DNA of 64,000 nt, from assembly GCA_964411985.1 (NCBI GenBank), contig CAYPNF010000034.1, positions 1 to 64,000 on the forward strand, given 5' to 3'. The DNA comes from CAYPNF01 sp964411985. Lineage in GTDB: Bacteria > Verrucomicrobiota > Verrucomicrobiia > Limisphaerales > J093. Of this stretch, positions 44,124 through 52,567 are shown piece by piece; the stretch's first letter is position 1; each line of letters opens with the position of its first letter. The notes under the pieces were generated by a model. That model was not told where the DNA came from. It did not search any database and saw only the letters and a program-made list of their open reading frames with translations. Position numbers and translations under genes: made by a program.

Positions 44124-46168
44124 GCGTCGAATCAAAAGTCACCGTCGAGCATCTCAAGCGTGCGGCCTATCTCTACGTTCGCCAATCCACGCTGCGCCAG
44201 GTATTGGAAAACACCGAGAGCACGCAACGGCAGTACGCGCTACGACAACGCGCCATCGTCCTGGGCTGGCCTGAAGAGAGGATCATTGTGGTTGATCATG
44301 ACCAGGGCCAATCCGCCGCTTCGGTCGTTGATCGAGAAGGTTTTCAACGGTTGGTCACCGAGGTTGGGTTGGGCAAGGCCGGGATCGTGATGGGCCTGGA
44401 GGTGTCTCGCTTGGCGCGCAACTGCGCGGATTGGCATCGCCTGCTGGAGATTGCCGCTCTGACCCACACCCTGATCCTGGACGAGGACGGGCTCTACGAC
44501 CCGGGTCATTTTAATGACCGCCTGCTCTTGGGACTCAAAGGTGCCATGAGTGAAGCGGAACTGCACGTGCTCAAGACGCGCTTGCTGGGTGGAATCATCA
44601 GCAAGGCCCAGCGTGGCGAGTTGAAGCTGCCCTTGCCAATCGGTCTGGTTTATGATCCCGAGCAACGAGTGGTTCTGGATCCCGACCGGCAGGTTCAAAA
44701 CAGCCTGCGCCATCTCTTCGCCACCTTTGAGCGCACCGGTTCGGCTTGGGGCACGGTGCAGGCCTTCCGGGGTCAAGGAGTGAAGTTCCCCCGCCGTGGC
44801 CAAGCTGGCGCGGGCGAGGTTGTGTGGTGCGATTTAACCTTGGGCACAACGCTGAACACCTTGCATAACGCGCGCTACGCCGGCGCCTTCTGCTTCGGGC
44901 GCACCCGCACCTGGACGGATGCGCAAGGCAAGTGGCATTGCGAACAGCTGCCGCGAGAACGGTGGCGCTTTCTTAAGAAGGACGCTCATCCTGGCTACAT
45001 CGACTGGGAGCAATATGAGACCAATCAAGCTCGGCTCCTGGCTAATCAGCAGCCTCGCGGCAGCGGTGAGCGCAAGACCGGCGGTGCCCCGCGCGAAGGC
45101 CCGGCGTTGCTCCAGGGCTTGGTGCTCTGTGGAAAGTGCGGCCGGCCCATGACACTACGTTATCACCAGCGCGGAGGTCGGATGAGTCCCGATTACGTTT
45201 GCGGCAAGACCTCCGTCGAGCAAGCCCAACCGAAGTGCCAGCAGATCCCTGGTGGCGACATAGATGAGGCGGTTGGAAGACTGCTCGTCGAAAGTGTGAC
45301 ACCGCTGGCGCTCGAAGTTGCCTTGAAGGTTCAGGGCGAACTGCAAGAGCGGTTGGATCAAGCGGACCGACTGCGCCAGCAGCACGTTCAGCGCGCCCAA
45401 TACGAGGCTGAGCAGGCGCGCCAGCGTTATATGCGCGTGGACCCCAACAACCGCTTGGTGGCCGATACCCTGGAAACCCTCTGGAATGACAAACTACGAC
45501 TTCTGGCCCAAGCCAAAGAAGAGTATGAGAAGCAACGGAACGCCGACGCCCAGCGGCTGTCCGCCGAGCAAAAGACGCAGGTTCTGGCCTTGGCTTCGGA
45601 TTTTCCAAAGCTGTGGAGCGACCCCAAGACCCCGGACCGAGAGCGCAAACGGATGGCGCGATTACTCCTGCACGATGTCACCTTGCGCCGAGAGGCGCAG
45701 GTTATTGCGCAAGTCCGCTTTCGAGGCGGAGCCACCCGCGAACTGCGTTTGCCGTTACCCAAAACATCATGGGAGCTCCGGCGCACCAACTCCGAGGTAG
45801 TCGCCGCCATTGATCAGTTGCTGGGCAATCATACGGCTCTGGAGGTTGCCCAACTTCTCAACCAGCGCGAGTGGCGATCCGGTTGGGGCTGCGCTTTTAC
45901 TCAGCGCATGGTCATCCGTTTGGCTAAGGACTATCACCTACCTACCCGCGACGCGCGGCTGCGTGCGCGCGGGCTTCTTACCCCGCAGGAGATCGGCGAG
46001 CTGATCCACACCAAACCACACTTGGTCGATTATTGGCGGGAACAGGGCCTGCTCAAGGGGGCCCGCCGCAACCAAAAGAACGAGTACTATTATGAACGCC
46101 CAAGTCCCGAAACCGTCCAACAGATCAAACAACGTCGTCGATTGCTGCCGGTTCAATCGCTGTCTTAG
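44120..46168 (+). CDS. Large serine recombinase
   Basis: This 682-residue recombinase has an N-terminal resolvase domain with the catalytic Ser in YLYVRQST (near residue 21) and the Arg-rich helix GLEVSRLARNCADWHRLLE. The large-recombinase domain follows (FATFERTGSAWGTVQAF, near 205). A zinc ribbon has CGKCGRPMTLRY and YVCG. A coiled coil is near 415-490. A C-terminal HTH region (LLTPQEIGELIHTKPHLVDY, near 620) comes last. It should integrate and excise the element by 2-bp staggered cuts at the CTTTGGC core. The start ATG overlaps the stop of the small protein (ATGA). Confidence 0.93.
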   Translation: MSVESKVTVEHLKRAAYLYVRQSTLRQVLENTESTQRQYALRQRAIVLGWPEERIIVVDHDQGQSAASVVDREGFQRLVTEVGLGKAGIVMGLEVSRLARNCADWHRLLEIAALTHTLILDEDGLYDPGHFNDRLLLGLKGAMSEAELHVLKTRLLGGIISKAQRGELKLPLPIGLVYDPEQRVVLDPDRQVQNSLRHLFATFERTGSAWGTVQAFRGQGVKFPRRGQAGAGEVVWCDLTLGTTLNTLHNARYAGAFCFGRTRTWTDAQGKWHCEQLPRERWRFLKKDAHPGYIDWEQYETNQARLLANQQPRGSGERKTGGAPREGPALLQGLVLCGKCGRPMTLRYHQRGGRMSPDYVCGKTSVEQAQPKCQQIPGGDIDEAVGRLLVESVTPLALEVALKVQGELQERLDQADRLRQQHVQRAQYEAEQARQRYMRVDPNNRLVADTLETLWNDKLRLLAQAKEEYEKQRNADAQRLSAEQKTQVLALASDFPKLWSDPKTPDRERKRMARLLLHDVTLRREAQVIAQVRFRGGATRELRLPLPKTSWELRRTNSEVVAAIDQLLGNHTALEVAQLLNQREWRSGWGCAFTQRMVIRLAKDYHLPTRDARLRARGLLTPQEIGELIHTKPHLVDYWREQGLLKGARRNQKNEYYYERPSPETVQQIKQRRRLLPVQSLS

Positions 46169-46201
46169 ATCGTACCGAAAGAGTGCAGTATGAAACGGAC
46201 T

Positions 46202-46973
46202 CTTTGGCGGCACCGTCGCGCACGGGAGTGTGGTGAAGCAGACAACCGACGCGGGCGCAGATCTGGATGATCTCCTTGGAACTGTAGATGGATCCGTTAT
46301 CGACATAAAGGGAGTGAGGAACCCCTCTTTTGTAGAAAGCCGCCCGGATCGTCTCGATGAGCGTGTCCACGTTCTCGCTCAGAAAGAACTGACCATGGCA
46401 GCAGACCCGGGAGGCGTCGTCCAGAAAGGCGATCAAGCGTGTGGGCTGAGGTGTGCCCTGGATCCGCACATGCGGTCCGAAGAGGGTGTCGGCCTGCCAC
46501 ATTTCATTGGCATGGGCTTTCGCGAAAGCCAGGCGCAGCTTGTGGGAACACTCCGGATCGGGCTTGAGCAGTTCGTATTGGTGGACCACCCTGCGGAAGG
46601 TGTTGGGGGCGATCTGGGAGCGGGTCAGCAGGCCCTCCTCGATGCAGAGTCGGTAGAGAAGAGCCAGGGTGGGAGTCTTGCCGTGAACCTTGGATTGCAC
46701 CTTGCGGAGGGCGTCGAGCACGTCCTCAAGCACCACCTTGCGGACTTTGCCCTTGTCGGAGCGGGGCCGGTTTTCCATGACGGTCACGCCATGCTTTTGG
46801 TAGCGGGTGTACCAGGTTTGGATGGTGCGCCAGGTGAACTGGCGGGGATGCCCGTCCTCGTCGGTGAAGGTCGTCTGGCTGACGTTCTTGATGCGGGCCT
46901 GGATGGAGTTGCCTTCGGCCATGTCGATGGCGCCCAGCACCCGCATTTTCAGATATGCAGTGGGATTGCGCAT
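46202..46973 (-). pseudogene. DDE transposase, N-terminal fragment
   Basis: The fragment of about 255 residues has an N-terminal helix-turn-helix (GHPRQFTWRTIQTWYTRYQK) and the first part of an RNase H fold. The first Asp is in MWQADTLFGPHV and the second in SLYVDNGSIYSS, followed by LLHHTPVRDGAAK where it is cut. The rest is at 42405-42887. Joined, the protein would be about 415 residues with an intact DDE triad. The frame runs on to 46125 into inserted DNA. 207 bases separate it from the zinc-finger gene upstream. Confidence 0.9.
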
Positions 46974-47180
46974 GAGTCGTTACATTCCGGTTCTTGGACT
47001 CGCCGGCGGGATTGCCGACGAAATCGATCCGGTCTTTGCGGCAGACACTACGGGGCGTCGGGTCTGCCAGTGGAGGGTATTGTCGTGTTGTCGCCCAGCC
47101 CTAGAAATGCTCCCGGAGAGGTCGGCGGCGGCAATGCGGCCAAAGTGAGGGGAGTGGAGGGGGGCAAAGGCCAGGGGGTT

Positions 47181-47741
47181 TCAGCCTAAGAAGGGGCGCT
47201 GGAAATGGAGTTGATAGGCGGCGGGCGGGCAGCTTTGGGTGGGGAAGAGAGCCTGAAGGTGTTCCATCGTCTGCAGCAAGGGATCGGCGTGGCTGCTGGA
47301 GGGTGGGGCCTGTTCTCGAGAAAGCCGGGAGCGCAGATCGTCCAGACGCCCACCCAAGCGGCGCCTGAGGCGATAGAAGGACTCCAGGGCAAAAGGCAGG
47401 CGTAGCTTCTCGGAGGCCGCCTTGAGGGAAAGGCCCCCGAGCAGTTCCACCAGCCAGGGCCAGATCCGCGAGGCGCTGAGCGTGTGCCGGGGAAACACCT
47501 CTGCCAGCAGGAGGGCGAAGGTTTTGCCGCAACCGCCGCGTTGGCCCCGATCGGAGCAGTGCACCCGCTGACCTCGGAGGGATTGTGCCCCGGGTTGGTC
47601 GGGATCGTTACCCCGCAGCAGACTGTGCCGGTTCAAGGTCTCAACCTTCCCGCAGTGCGGACAGCTCTCTTGCTTAAGCGCACAGAGCTTGGCTTCCAGC
47701 GCTGGGGAATCAGCCACAAAGTGGAAAGGACGGTGGATCAT
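47181..47741 (-). CDS. Zinc-finger transposon accessory protein (DUF6431-like)
   Basis: The 186-residue protein has a Cys4-type finger (ESCPHCGKVETLNRHSLLRG then QRVHCSDRGQRGGCGKTF). A helical HTH-like part follows (SLKAASEKLRLPFALESFYR) that resembles the DNA-binding region of transposases. It is the first gene of the transposition operon, upstream of the DDE transposase. It probably binds the subterminal motifs. My family name is from memory and may be wrong in detail. Confidence 0.7.
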   Translation of the reverse strand: MIHRPFHFVADSPALEAKLCALKQESCPHCGKVETLNRHSLLRGNDPDQPGAQSLRGQRVHCSDRGQRGGCGKTFALLLAEVFPRHTLSASRIWPWLVELLGGLSLKAASEKLRLPFALESFYRLRRRLGGRLDDLRSRLSREQAPPSSSHADPLLQTMEHLQALFPTQSCPPAAYQLHFQRPFLG

Positions 47742-47799
47742 TCCCTCTTGTTGCCAAAGTCAAAGCAAAGAGGTCCAGACCTTTCTGGTGGGGATCCCT

Positions 47800-47952
47800 G
47801 ACGGCGGAACTCAACTCAAAGAGACAAGAAGGAGGGAGGACGGCGCTGGGGACGGCACTTCGCCCACACTGAGGTCCTAAACTGCACGGAACTTCAGATG
47901 CCACATCGGCCCAATCACGGCGCTTCTTGTGACGGCACTCCGGGCGTTAACA
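47800..47952 (-). repeat. Proposed right end of the transposon with ACGGC motif array
   Basis: Motifs close to SACGGCRCT occur in one orientation at 47800, 47839, 47851, 47885, 47916 and 47931. Read inward from the right end they are AGYGCCGTC. The end itself reads TGTTAACG inward, close to TGTTACG at the left end. Right after 47952 an IS66 reading frame begins, which supports the boundary. The motif differs from the left-end motif beyond a shared CGTC core. Confidence 0.5.
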
Positions 47953-48139
47953 GAAAGCTGCCCGGGGTTTAAAGCCCGATGGTAGCCCCGGTTTTGTCGA
48001 GATTCCCAATCCCCTGACTCATGCCCCCGGGGCCCGAGCGTACCGGTTGCGCTTGGCTGGAGGTATCGAGCTGGAGGTGGCTTCGGGCTTCCGGCTCGAA
48101 GAGCTGGCCTCTTTGGTTCGTGTGCTTCAAGGGTTATGA
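47953..48139 (+). pseudogene. IS66 family TnpA, 3' fragment
   Basis: The frame reads GLKPDGSPGFVEIPNPLTHA then YRLRLAGGIELEVASGFRLE and LASLVRVLQGL before a stop. The FVEI and GxxLEVxxGF motifs are the C-terminal end of IS66 TnpA. The 5' part is missing and the frame begins at the proposed transposon end. The stop TGA overlaps the tnpB ATG (ATGA), as in intact IS66. Confidence 0.75.
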
Positions 48140-48486
48140 TCCCGCTAACTCCGGCCACACGCATTTACCTGGCGGCAGGAGCCACGGATCTACGCAAGAG
48201 TTTTGAAGGTCTGGCCGACCTGATCGCCCATCAGTTCCACGAGGACCCGCTCAGCGGCCATCTTTATGTCTTTGCCAACCGCCGACACAACCGCATTAAG
48301 TTGCTCTACCACGACGGCACGGGAACCTGGGTTTGCGCCAAACGCTTAGGGGCCGGCTGCTTTGCCTGGCCCAAGACCACCGAGCCGGGAGCCTTGCGGA
48401 TCCTGGCCGAGGAACTGACGCTGCTTTTGAGCGGCATTGACCTGGAGAAAACGAGCATGCGTCCCTGGTGGCGAAAGGCGGCGTGA
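48136..48486 (+). CDS. tnpB: IS66 family accessory protein TnpB (Orf2)
   Basis: The 116-residue protein matches IS66 TnpB from end to end: IYLAAGATDLRKSFEGLADL, DPLSGHLYVFANRRHNRIKL, LLYHDGTGTWVCAKRLGAG and FAWP. TnpB is needed with TnpA and TnpC for IS66 transposition. The transposase TnpC that should follow is absent because another transposon end starts at 48577. The gene is intact but cannot act alone. Confidence 0.95.
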   Translation: MIPLTPATRIYLAAGATDLRKSFEGLADLIAHQFHEDPLSGHLYVFANRRHNRIKLLYHDGTGTWVCAKRLGAGCFAWPKTTEPGALRILAEELTLLLSGIDLEKTSMRPWWRKAA

Positions 48487-48529
48487 AGCAAAAAAGTGGA
48501 GAAAAAGCAAAATAAGTACTTGCATTCTG

Positions 48530-48561
48530 TGTAATACTATGTATAAGTTACATGTATTACA
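48530..48561. repeat. AT-rich hairpin between tnpB and the second transposon end
   Basis: TGTAATAC-T-ATGTA-TAAGT-TACAT-GTATTACA forms a 13-bp stem with one bulged base and a 5-base loop. It ends 15 bases before the transposon end at 48577. Tn552/Tn5053-type elements often insert near structured or res-like sites, so it may have been the target. Confidence 0.5.
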
Positions 48562-48576
48562 TGAGCGCACCCGATG

Positions 48577-48954
48577 TGTTACGAACTTAATTGAGGTAGT
48601 AAGAACGCTTGATTTGGCGTCGTAAGGATTTTGGGCTTTTGGCCGCACTCTCGTCGTATTTTGTTGCCGAATAACCGTGCACGGATCGTAGGGCTATGAC
48701 TCCACCGAGCAGTTCCTGGAACCGAGCAGCTGCCCCCCTAAGTTCGTCCGAGGTGGCATCGTAAAAGAGAACTCCTCGGGGGGGATTCCACACTGGGAGC
48801 GTAACACGCCCTTTTCAGCGTCTCATCCCGGTCCGCGCTCAGGCTGGCGTTGTAAGGGAACGACGCCAGCGGGCGCGGGGTGAATCAGGAAGCTACTTTG
48901 CGGCGATGTCACGCATGGCCTGGTGGAAAGACCGGCCCAGCAGGCGCAAGCAGA
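48577..48954 (+). repeat. Solo left end of the transposon, copy B
   Basis: These 378 bases repeat 41041-41416 in the same orientation, including the TGTTACGAACTTAATTGAGG terminus, the TCGTA motif array and the last codons of the CHC2-like gene (SFHQAMRDIAAK). After 48954 the similarity stops. It is a truncated second copy, and it cuts the IS66 remnant on its left side. Homologous recombination between copies A and B would delete 7.5 kb. Confidence 0.85.
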
Positions 48955-48993
48955 CGTTACGTTGTTAGCGTCGAGGGACGTTCACGCATAGAC

Positions 48994-49233
48994 TCAGAAA
49001 CTCTCATCCTCCCTAAAGACGACCGGCTCCGATGGGCGCTTCGGGCTGCCTGGAAGGGTCAAAATGACCACGAAGGCATTCTGCACCAGACGCTCACGTT
49101 TACGGGTCAACTTCCAAACAATCCATCCCAGGCAAAAGAAAGCGAAGACCGTGTAGAGCTGGTCCCCATGCTCCTCGATCATGCGATCCAAGAACTTCGT
49201 GACCACCATCAGGTACTGAACTGGATGTTCCAT
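48994..49233 (-). CDS. Small single-pass membrane protein, unknown
   Basis: The frame reads HPVQYLMVVTKFLDRMIEEH then a hydrophobic helix LYTVFAFFCLGWIVWKL with a positively charged end (TRKRERL). The last 25 residues (GSPKRPSEPVV) are poor in secondary structure and may be out of frame. It lies downstream of the type IV secretion operon on the same strand and may be its last gene. No Shine-Dalgarno is visible. The rest of 48955-49461 shows no gene. Confidence 0.4.
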   Translation of the reverse strand: MEHPVQYLMVVTKFLDRMIEEHGDQLYTVFAFFCLGWIVWKLTRKRERLVQNAFVVILTLPGSPKRPSEPVVFREDESF

Positions 49234-49461
49234 ACAATTGAAGGCGTTTGCTTGGGCTGCTACAGCGGGCGTCCGAACCGCAACACGCTTGCTGCCTCAG
49301 CTTCAACATGCGCGCAAACTCTCACTTTCGCAAGAGGGGCGCTATTGGGCGGTCCTGAAGTTCCGAAGCAACTCCCTAGCAGGCCCTCACCTTATCTCAA
49401 ACCGGATGCAGCTTGGACTGCCCTTGCGCAGTCAGGCAGCCAAGCCGCACCCACTTCCCGA

Positions 49462-49869
49462 TCAAACACCGATCGCCTCAGTTGTCCTTTGCTGCTGGGA
49501 TTGGGAACGCACGACCGCCCGGCGGGCCTGCCGCGCGATTTGCGCAATCACCCCCTCGCGCTGCTCCTCAGGCAGATCTTTGACGAGGAGGTCATAGGCG
49601 CGCTTCATCTCAGGATTGCGGTTAACCTGGTTTAGGACGCCTTCGCGCATGCGCTGCTGCCGGTCAAGCTGGCGGACTTCATTGAGCACGACGCTCCGTT
49701 CGAGCCGTTCGCGAGGCATGGCTTGCACATAGGCCCAATACTTGGGGTTTTCCTTGATGTAGGCGTCGATCTTGGCATCCACCTCAGGATTGCTCCGAAA
49801 GGTGAGCGCTTCATTGGGGGCGCCATTCGCGCTGGCGCTCGTTGGCGCACTGGATTTAGGTTTCGTCAT
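49462..49869 (-). CDS. Conserved-type protein of the T4SS operon, unknown
   Basis: This 135-residue hydrophilic protein has a Ser/Pro-rich N-terminus. A helical domain follows (PEVDAKIDAYIKENPKYWAY then VQAMPRERLERSVVLNEVRQ). The phrase KYWAYVQAMPRERLER resembles small proteins in conjugative elements, but I cannot name a family. The start is the ATG at 49867-49869. It is 105 bases downstream of the lipoprotein gene, in the same direction. Confidence 0.7.
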   Translation of the reverse strand: MTKPKSSAPTSASANGAPNEALTFRSNPEVDAKIDAYIKENPKYWAYVQAMPRERLERSVVLNEVRQLDRQQRMREGVLNQVNRNPEMKRAYDLLVKDLPEEQREGVIAQIARQARRAVVRSQSQQQRTTEAIGV

Positions 49870-49974
49870 AGCGGATTTCGTTATGGGTTTGGTTTCACGG
49901 CATTTGCCGTGTTCGCCGGGTAAGTCCGGCAAGCACTCCTGTAGAACGCCTGCCAGGCCTGCGGCAAAGCGCAG

Positions 49975-50574
49975 TTACTCTCCTGGTACGTGGGTACTCC
50001 CCCCAACCTCCAGCACCTCGTTCGTTGCCGAAGTCGCCGGCGGGGAACTGAGGCGTTGCACCTCTTTGCCAAAGTCAGCAACCCGCTGCTCGGCCCGGGC
50101 TAGACGCGAACTAAAGAGTGCCTGGTTGGTTACGACGGTGCGCATCTGCTCCAGGATGTGTTGAAACTCCTCATGCGCCTGGGCCAGCCGCCGGGCCTCC
50201 TGAATGACCCGTTCGGTGGCCTCCCGCTGTCGAGTGACTTCGGCGATGACGGCATCGTTGACTGGAGGGGGTGAATAACCCGCATCCAGAGGTGGGTTCA
50301 GCAGGTTGGTCATGGCGAGCCATAGCGGGCCAGGGTGCAGATTCCAGCGGGCGGTCGCTTCAACGCGGTACACCGGATGCGCCTCGTGCATGGCCAGGGG
50401 ATGGTTAGCATCTACGGAGCGGCCCAAATGGTAGGCGCGGACGACTTCCTCATAGCGCACTGCCTCGACCGGACCTACAGTAGAAACGGGGAGAGGGAGC
50501 ACGCTGACTTGGGGTTTGGGATGCGAAGCACAGGAGACTGCCAGTGCCAGCGGAAGGAGAGTGAGGTATTTCAT
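49975..50574 (-). CDS. Lipoprotein of the T4SS operon
   Basis: This 199-residue protein has a signal peptide with lipobox LAVSC at residues 11-15. The N-terminal half is beta-rich, and the C-terminal half is a coiled coil (VIAEVTRQREATERVIQEAR then FQHILEQMRTVV). The start overlaps the VirB10-like stop by 4 bases. A lipoprotein anchored in the outer membrane next to VirB9/B10 may replace or assist VirB7 in core-complex assembly. That role is inferred. Confidence 0.75.
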   Translation of the reverse strand: MKYLTLLPLALAVSCASHPKPQVSVLPLPVSTVGPVEAVRYEEVVRAYHLGRSVDANHPLAMHEAHPVYRVEATARWNLHPGPLWLAMTNLLNPPLDAGYSPPPVNDAVIAEVTRQREATERVIQEARRLAQAHEEFQHILEQMRTVVTNQALFSSRLARAEQRVADFGKEVQRLSSPPATSATNEVLEVGGSTHVPGE

Positions 50575-51692
50575 GGTTCGAGCACAGAGTTGGAGGTTGA
50601 CTGACTGGAGGCGGGTGGAGGTGTTGTGGGTACACGGCCCTTGGAGGCCGGATCCTCAGACATCCATGTTGCAGGGTCGCCTTGCGCAAACGGGGTGGAG
50701 GAGCCGCCCATGGTGGCGGCGTCCCGGTCGATGGTCTGGAGGACGTAGAGGTAGAACTGTTTTCCGCTGGGAACCCGGACATAGAACCCGTCGCGTTGGA
50801 TGGCCTCGTAAATGCGCTGGGCATAAACCGAAAGGACCTTCTCGGCCCCTTTGAAGGGGGCGTTGTTGAGGGAGCGGCTGTCGACCGAGCCAAAGACGGT
50901 CTGCTCCTTTTCGGTCAACGCGCCCGCGGCACCGGCTAGGAACGTGGCGGCAAAGAGTTTGATCTCGGCAAGGTTATCGGACTTGATCAGACGCCCGCGC
51001 AGCCCGGCACTGCCATCGGTGATGCCCCATCCCTCCTGGTCCCCGGAGAACTCACGGTCCAAGGCCATGGCCTTGAGGCGCAGCTCCTCGCCGGTTTGCC
51101 AGACGAGTGTCCAGGCGGTGCCACTGGCGATGCGTTCGCGCTGCCGGTCGGTCTGAGCGGTCCCATGAATCTCCGTGCCCGCCGGGATCACGAGTTTGCC
51201 GCCGTGGTAAACATCCTCAGTGATCAAGCCCACGATGGGCGTCTGAATGGAGGATGAATCGACCGTGATCGCCGTTTCACAGGCGATCAAGCGGCCAAAA
51301 GGGGCGTAAATGGACCCCAGGGATTTTGGTTCCGGTGCCCCAGCAGTGGAATCGGCAAAGAGGCTGATTGGTTCGATGAGGACAGGGTGTGGTTCTGGGG
51401 GCTTGGGGGCCGTGATTACCTTGGGCGGTTCATGGGTGGCCGGTTTGGGATCGGGTAGTGGTTCAGGCCTGGGGGGAGGCGCACGGAAGGGCTCCGAGGG
51501 CCGTTGGATGGTCTGAACCACCTGGGGGCTTTCGGTGTGATTCGTGGAGCGAGTCACCCGCACTTCCATTTCATCTTCGCCGGGGTTTCGGATGACGCTC
51601 ACCAAAGCCAGTCCTGCCCCCAGGAGGAGGGCGAACACCACGAGCTTGCCGCTCTTGGTGGTGAAAAAGTTGATAAAGTCGCGCGGTTTCAT
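50571..51692 (-). CDS. TrbI/VirB10-like T4SS core protein
   Basis: This 373-residue inner-membrane protein spans the periplasm. One transmembrane helix near residues 15-34 (LVVFALLLGAGLALVSVI) is followed by a Pro-rich linker (residues 60-115) and the conserved C-terminal barrel: GRLIACETAITVDSSSIQTP, GLITEDVYHGGKLVIPAGTE, HGTA. VirB10 links the ATPases of the inner membrane to the outer-membrane pore. ATGA overlap with the VirB9-like gene upstream. Confidence 0.88.
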   Translation of the reverse strand: MKPRDFINFFTTKSGKLVVFALLLGAGLALVSVIRNPGEDEMEVRVTRSTNHTESPQVVQTIQRPSEPFRAPPPRPEPLPDPKPATHEPPKVITAPKPPEPHPVLIEPISLFADSTAGAPEPKSLGSIYAPFGRLIACETAITVDSSSIQTPIVGLITEDVYHGGKLVIPAGTEIHGTAQTDRQRERIASGTAWTLVWQTGEELRLKAMALDREFSGDQEGWGITDGSAGLRGRLIKSDNLAEIKLFAATFLAGAAGALTEKEQTVFGSVDSRSLNNAPFKGAEKVLSVYAQRIYEAIQRDGFYVRVPSGKQFYLYVLQTIDRDAATMGGSSTPFAQGDPATWMSEDPASKGRVPTTPPPASSQSTSNSVLEP

Positions 51693-52567
51693 GGCTTGGC
51701 CTCCTGGGCTTGAGTCCGATCCTGCGGTTTAGGAGGGGGCTCAGGTGACAGCCGGGTTACCAGGACGCTAAATTCGTTTTTCAACGAGAGTTCGTTGCGC
51801 CCGCCCTCTGGCGTGCCGGTGATGGCGATATAAACGGTGCTTTGAGCTCTGGCAGGGAGAACTCCGGGAGCGTCGCTGATGGACTGGTGATAGAGACGGT
51901 TACCGGCACGCACCGCGAAACTTCCGGGCCGGTAGCGGATCTCCTGCTCGGATTTGTTCCAAAGTGTTAGGTGGAACACGACCGTGTCTTCGGGATGGAA
52001 GCGGAACACCTCTTCAATCCGGATCTCGTAATCTCCAAAATCGGTGATCTGGGGTTTTTCACCGAAGGTCTTGGCCTCGACCTGCGCAAGCGCCTCTGGA
52101 TGCTGCGCTTTGAGGAGCGGGAACGCTTTGGCCTTATCGAGCAAGGCGAGCAGGCGGGTCGGGCTTGTCACCGGTGGGGAGGGTAGCATCGGCGGAAGGA
52201 CTCGCTCTTCCAGGTTGAGAGCCAGAATGGGGGTCTCGCTCTCGATCAGCTCGAAGACATAGGTGCGCTTGTTCCAACGAATGTTCAGGTTCGTTGCCGC
52301 TTTGCGGGCCATGGCCCGAACCGAAAGGAAGGCCGAACCCTTCGCGTGTGCGAGCTGGAACTGCCCTGGTACCTTGGGGTCGGCGCTCACGCCCGCGGCG
52401 TCGATGGCCGTGATGGGACCCGGGAAGCTGAGGGTGGTGACGCGGTTGGTGGCCACGGGGAGTGTGACCACAACGCGATCGTCCAGCGTGAGGCGTTGGA
52501 TGGCTTCAGGGGGCTGTGCCAGCGAGGTGGTGGCGATGCAGAGCAGGAGACTACTTGATAATTTCAT
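51689..52567 (-). CDS. TrbG/VirB9-like T4SS protein
   Basis: About 292 residues with a Sec signal peptide (KLSSSLLLCIATTSLAQ). A beta-sandwich N-terminal domain and C-terminal region (YEIRIEEVFRFHPEDTVVFH) are typical of VirB9/TrbG-like outer-membrane complex proteins, though sequence similarity is weak. Assignment rests largely on gene order between the VirB8- and VirB10-like genes. The start is the ATG at 52565-52567, which overlaps the upstream gene by 17 bases. Confidence 0.7.
   Translation of the reverse strand: MKLSSSLLLCIATTSLAQPPEAIQRLTLDDRVVVTLPVATNRVTTLSFPGPITAIDAAGVSADPKVPGQFQLAHAKGSAFLSVRAMARKAATNLNIRWNKRTYVFELIESETPILALNLEERVLPPMLPSPPVTSPTRLLALLDKAKAFPLLKAQHPEALAQVEAKTFGEKPQITDFGDYEIRIEEVFRFHPEDTVVFHLTLWNKSEQEIRYRPGSFAVRAGNRLYHQSISDAPGVLPARAQSTVYIAITGTPEGGRNELSLKNEFSVLVTRLSPEPPPKPQDRTQAQEAKP

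Larger units (their letters stand above)
42881..46208. mobile_element. Serine-recombinase element with CTTTGGC core, inserted in the transposase gene
   Basis: Both boundaries are readable because the host gene is known on each side. The 7-mer CTTTGGC occurs in direct orientation at 42881-42887 and 46202-46208 and belongs to the transposase codons at both. Inside, ACTGCAC at 42899-42905 and GTGCAGT at 46183-46189 are inverted and lie 11 and 12 bases from the cores, as expected for recombinase half-sites. Removing 3321 bases restores an uninterrupted DDE transposase. Cargo is only the four-gene set described below, which matches the order of the y4bA-D type cassettes of Rhizobium. Confidence 0.88.
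41041..47952. mobile_element. Tn552/Tn5053-like transposon with four genes (copy A), interrupted
   Basis: The left end starts TGTTACGAACTTAATTGAGG, shown by a second copy of the same 376 bases at 48577. The right end is proposed at 47952, where TGTTAACG read inward meets the open frame of an IS66 gene. Both ends carry arrays of short subterminal motifs. The genes, all on the minus strand, are a zinc-finger protein, a DDE transposase (split in two), an AAA ATPase of the ExeA/TniB type and a CHC2-like protein. The DDE transposase plus ATPase pair is the hallmark of Tn7/Tn552/Tn5053-type elements. A serine-recombinase element sits inside the transposase gene, so this copy cannot move by itself. 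Confidence 0.65.

Noticed and set aside
41037..47956. GAAA on both sides of the transposon as a target-site duplication
   Set aside because: GAAA precedes 41041 and follows 47952, but the left flank is an integrase gene and the right flank an IS66 gene. They cannot be the two halves of one target, so the 4-base match is probably chance.
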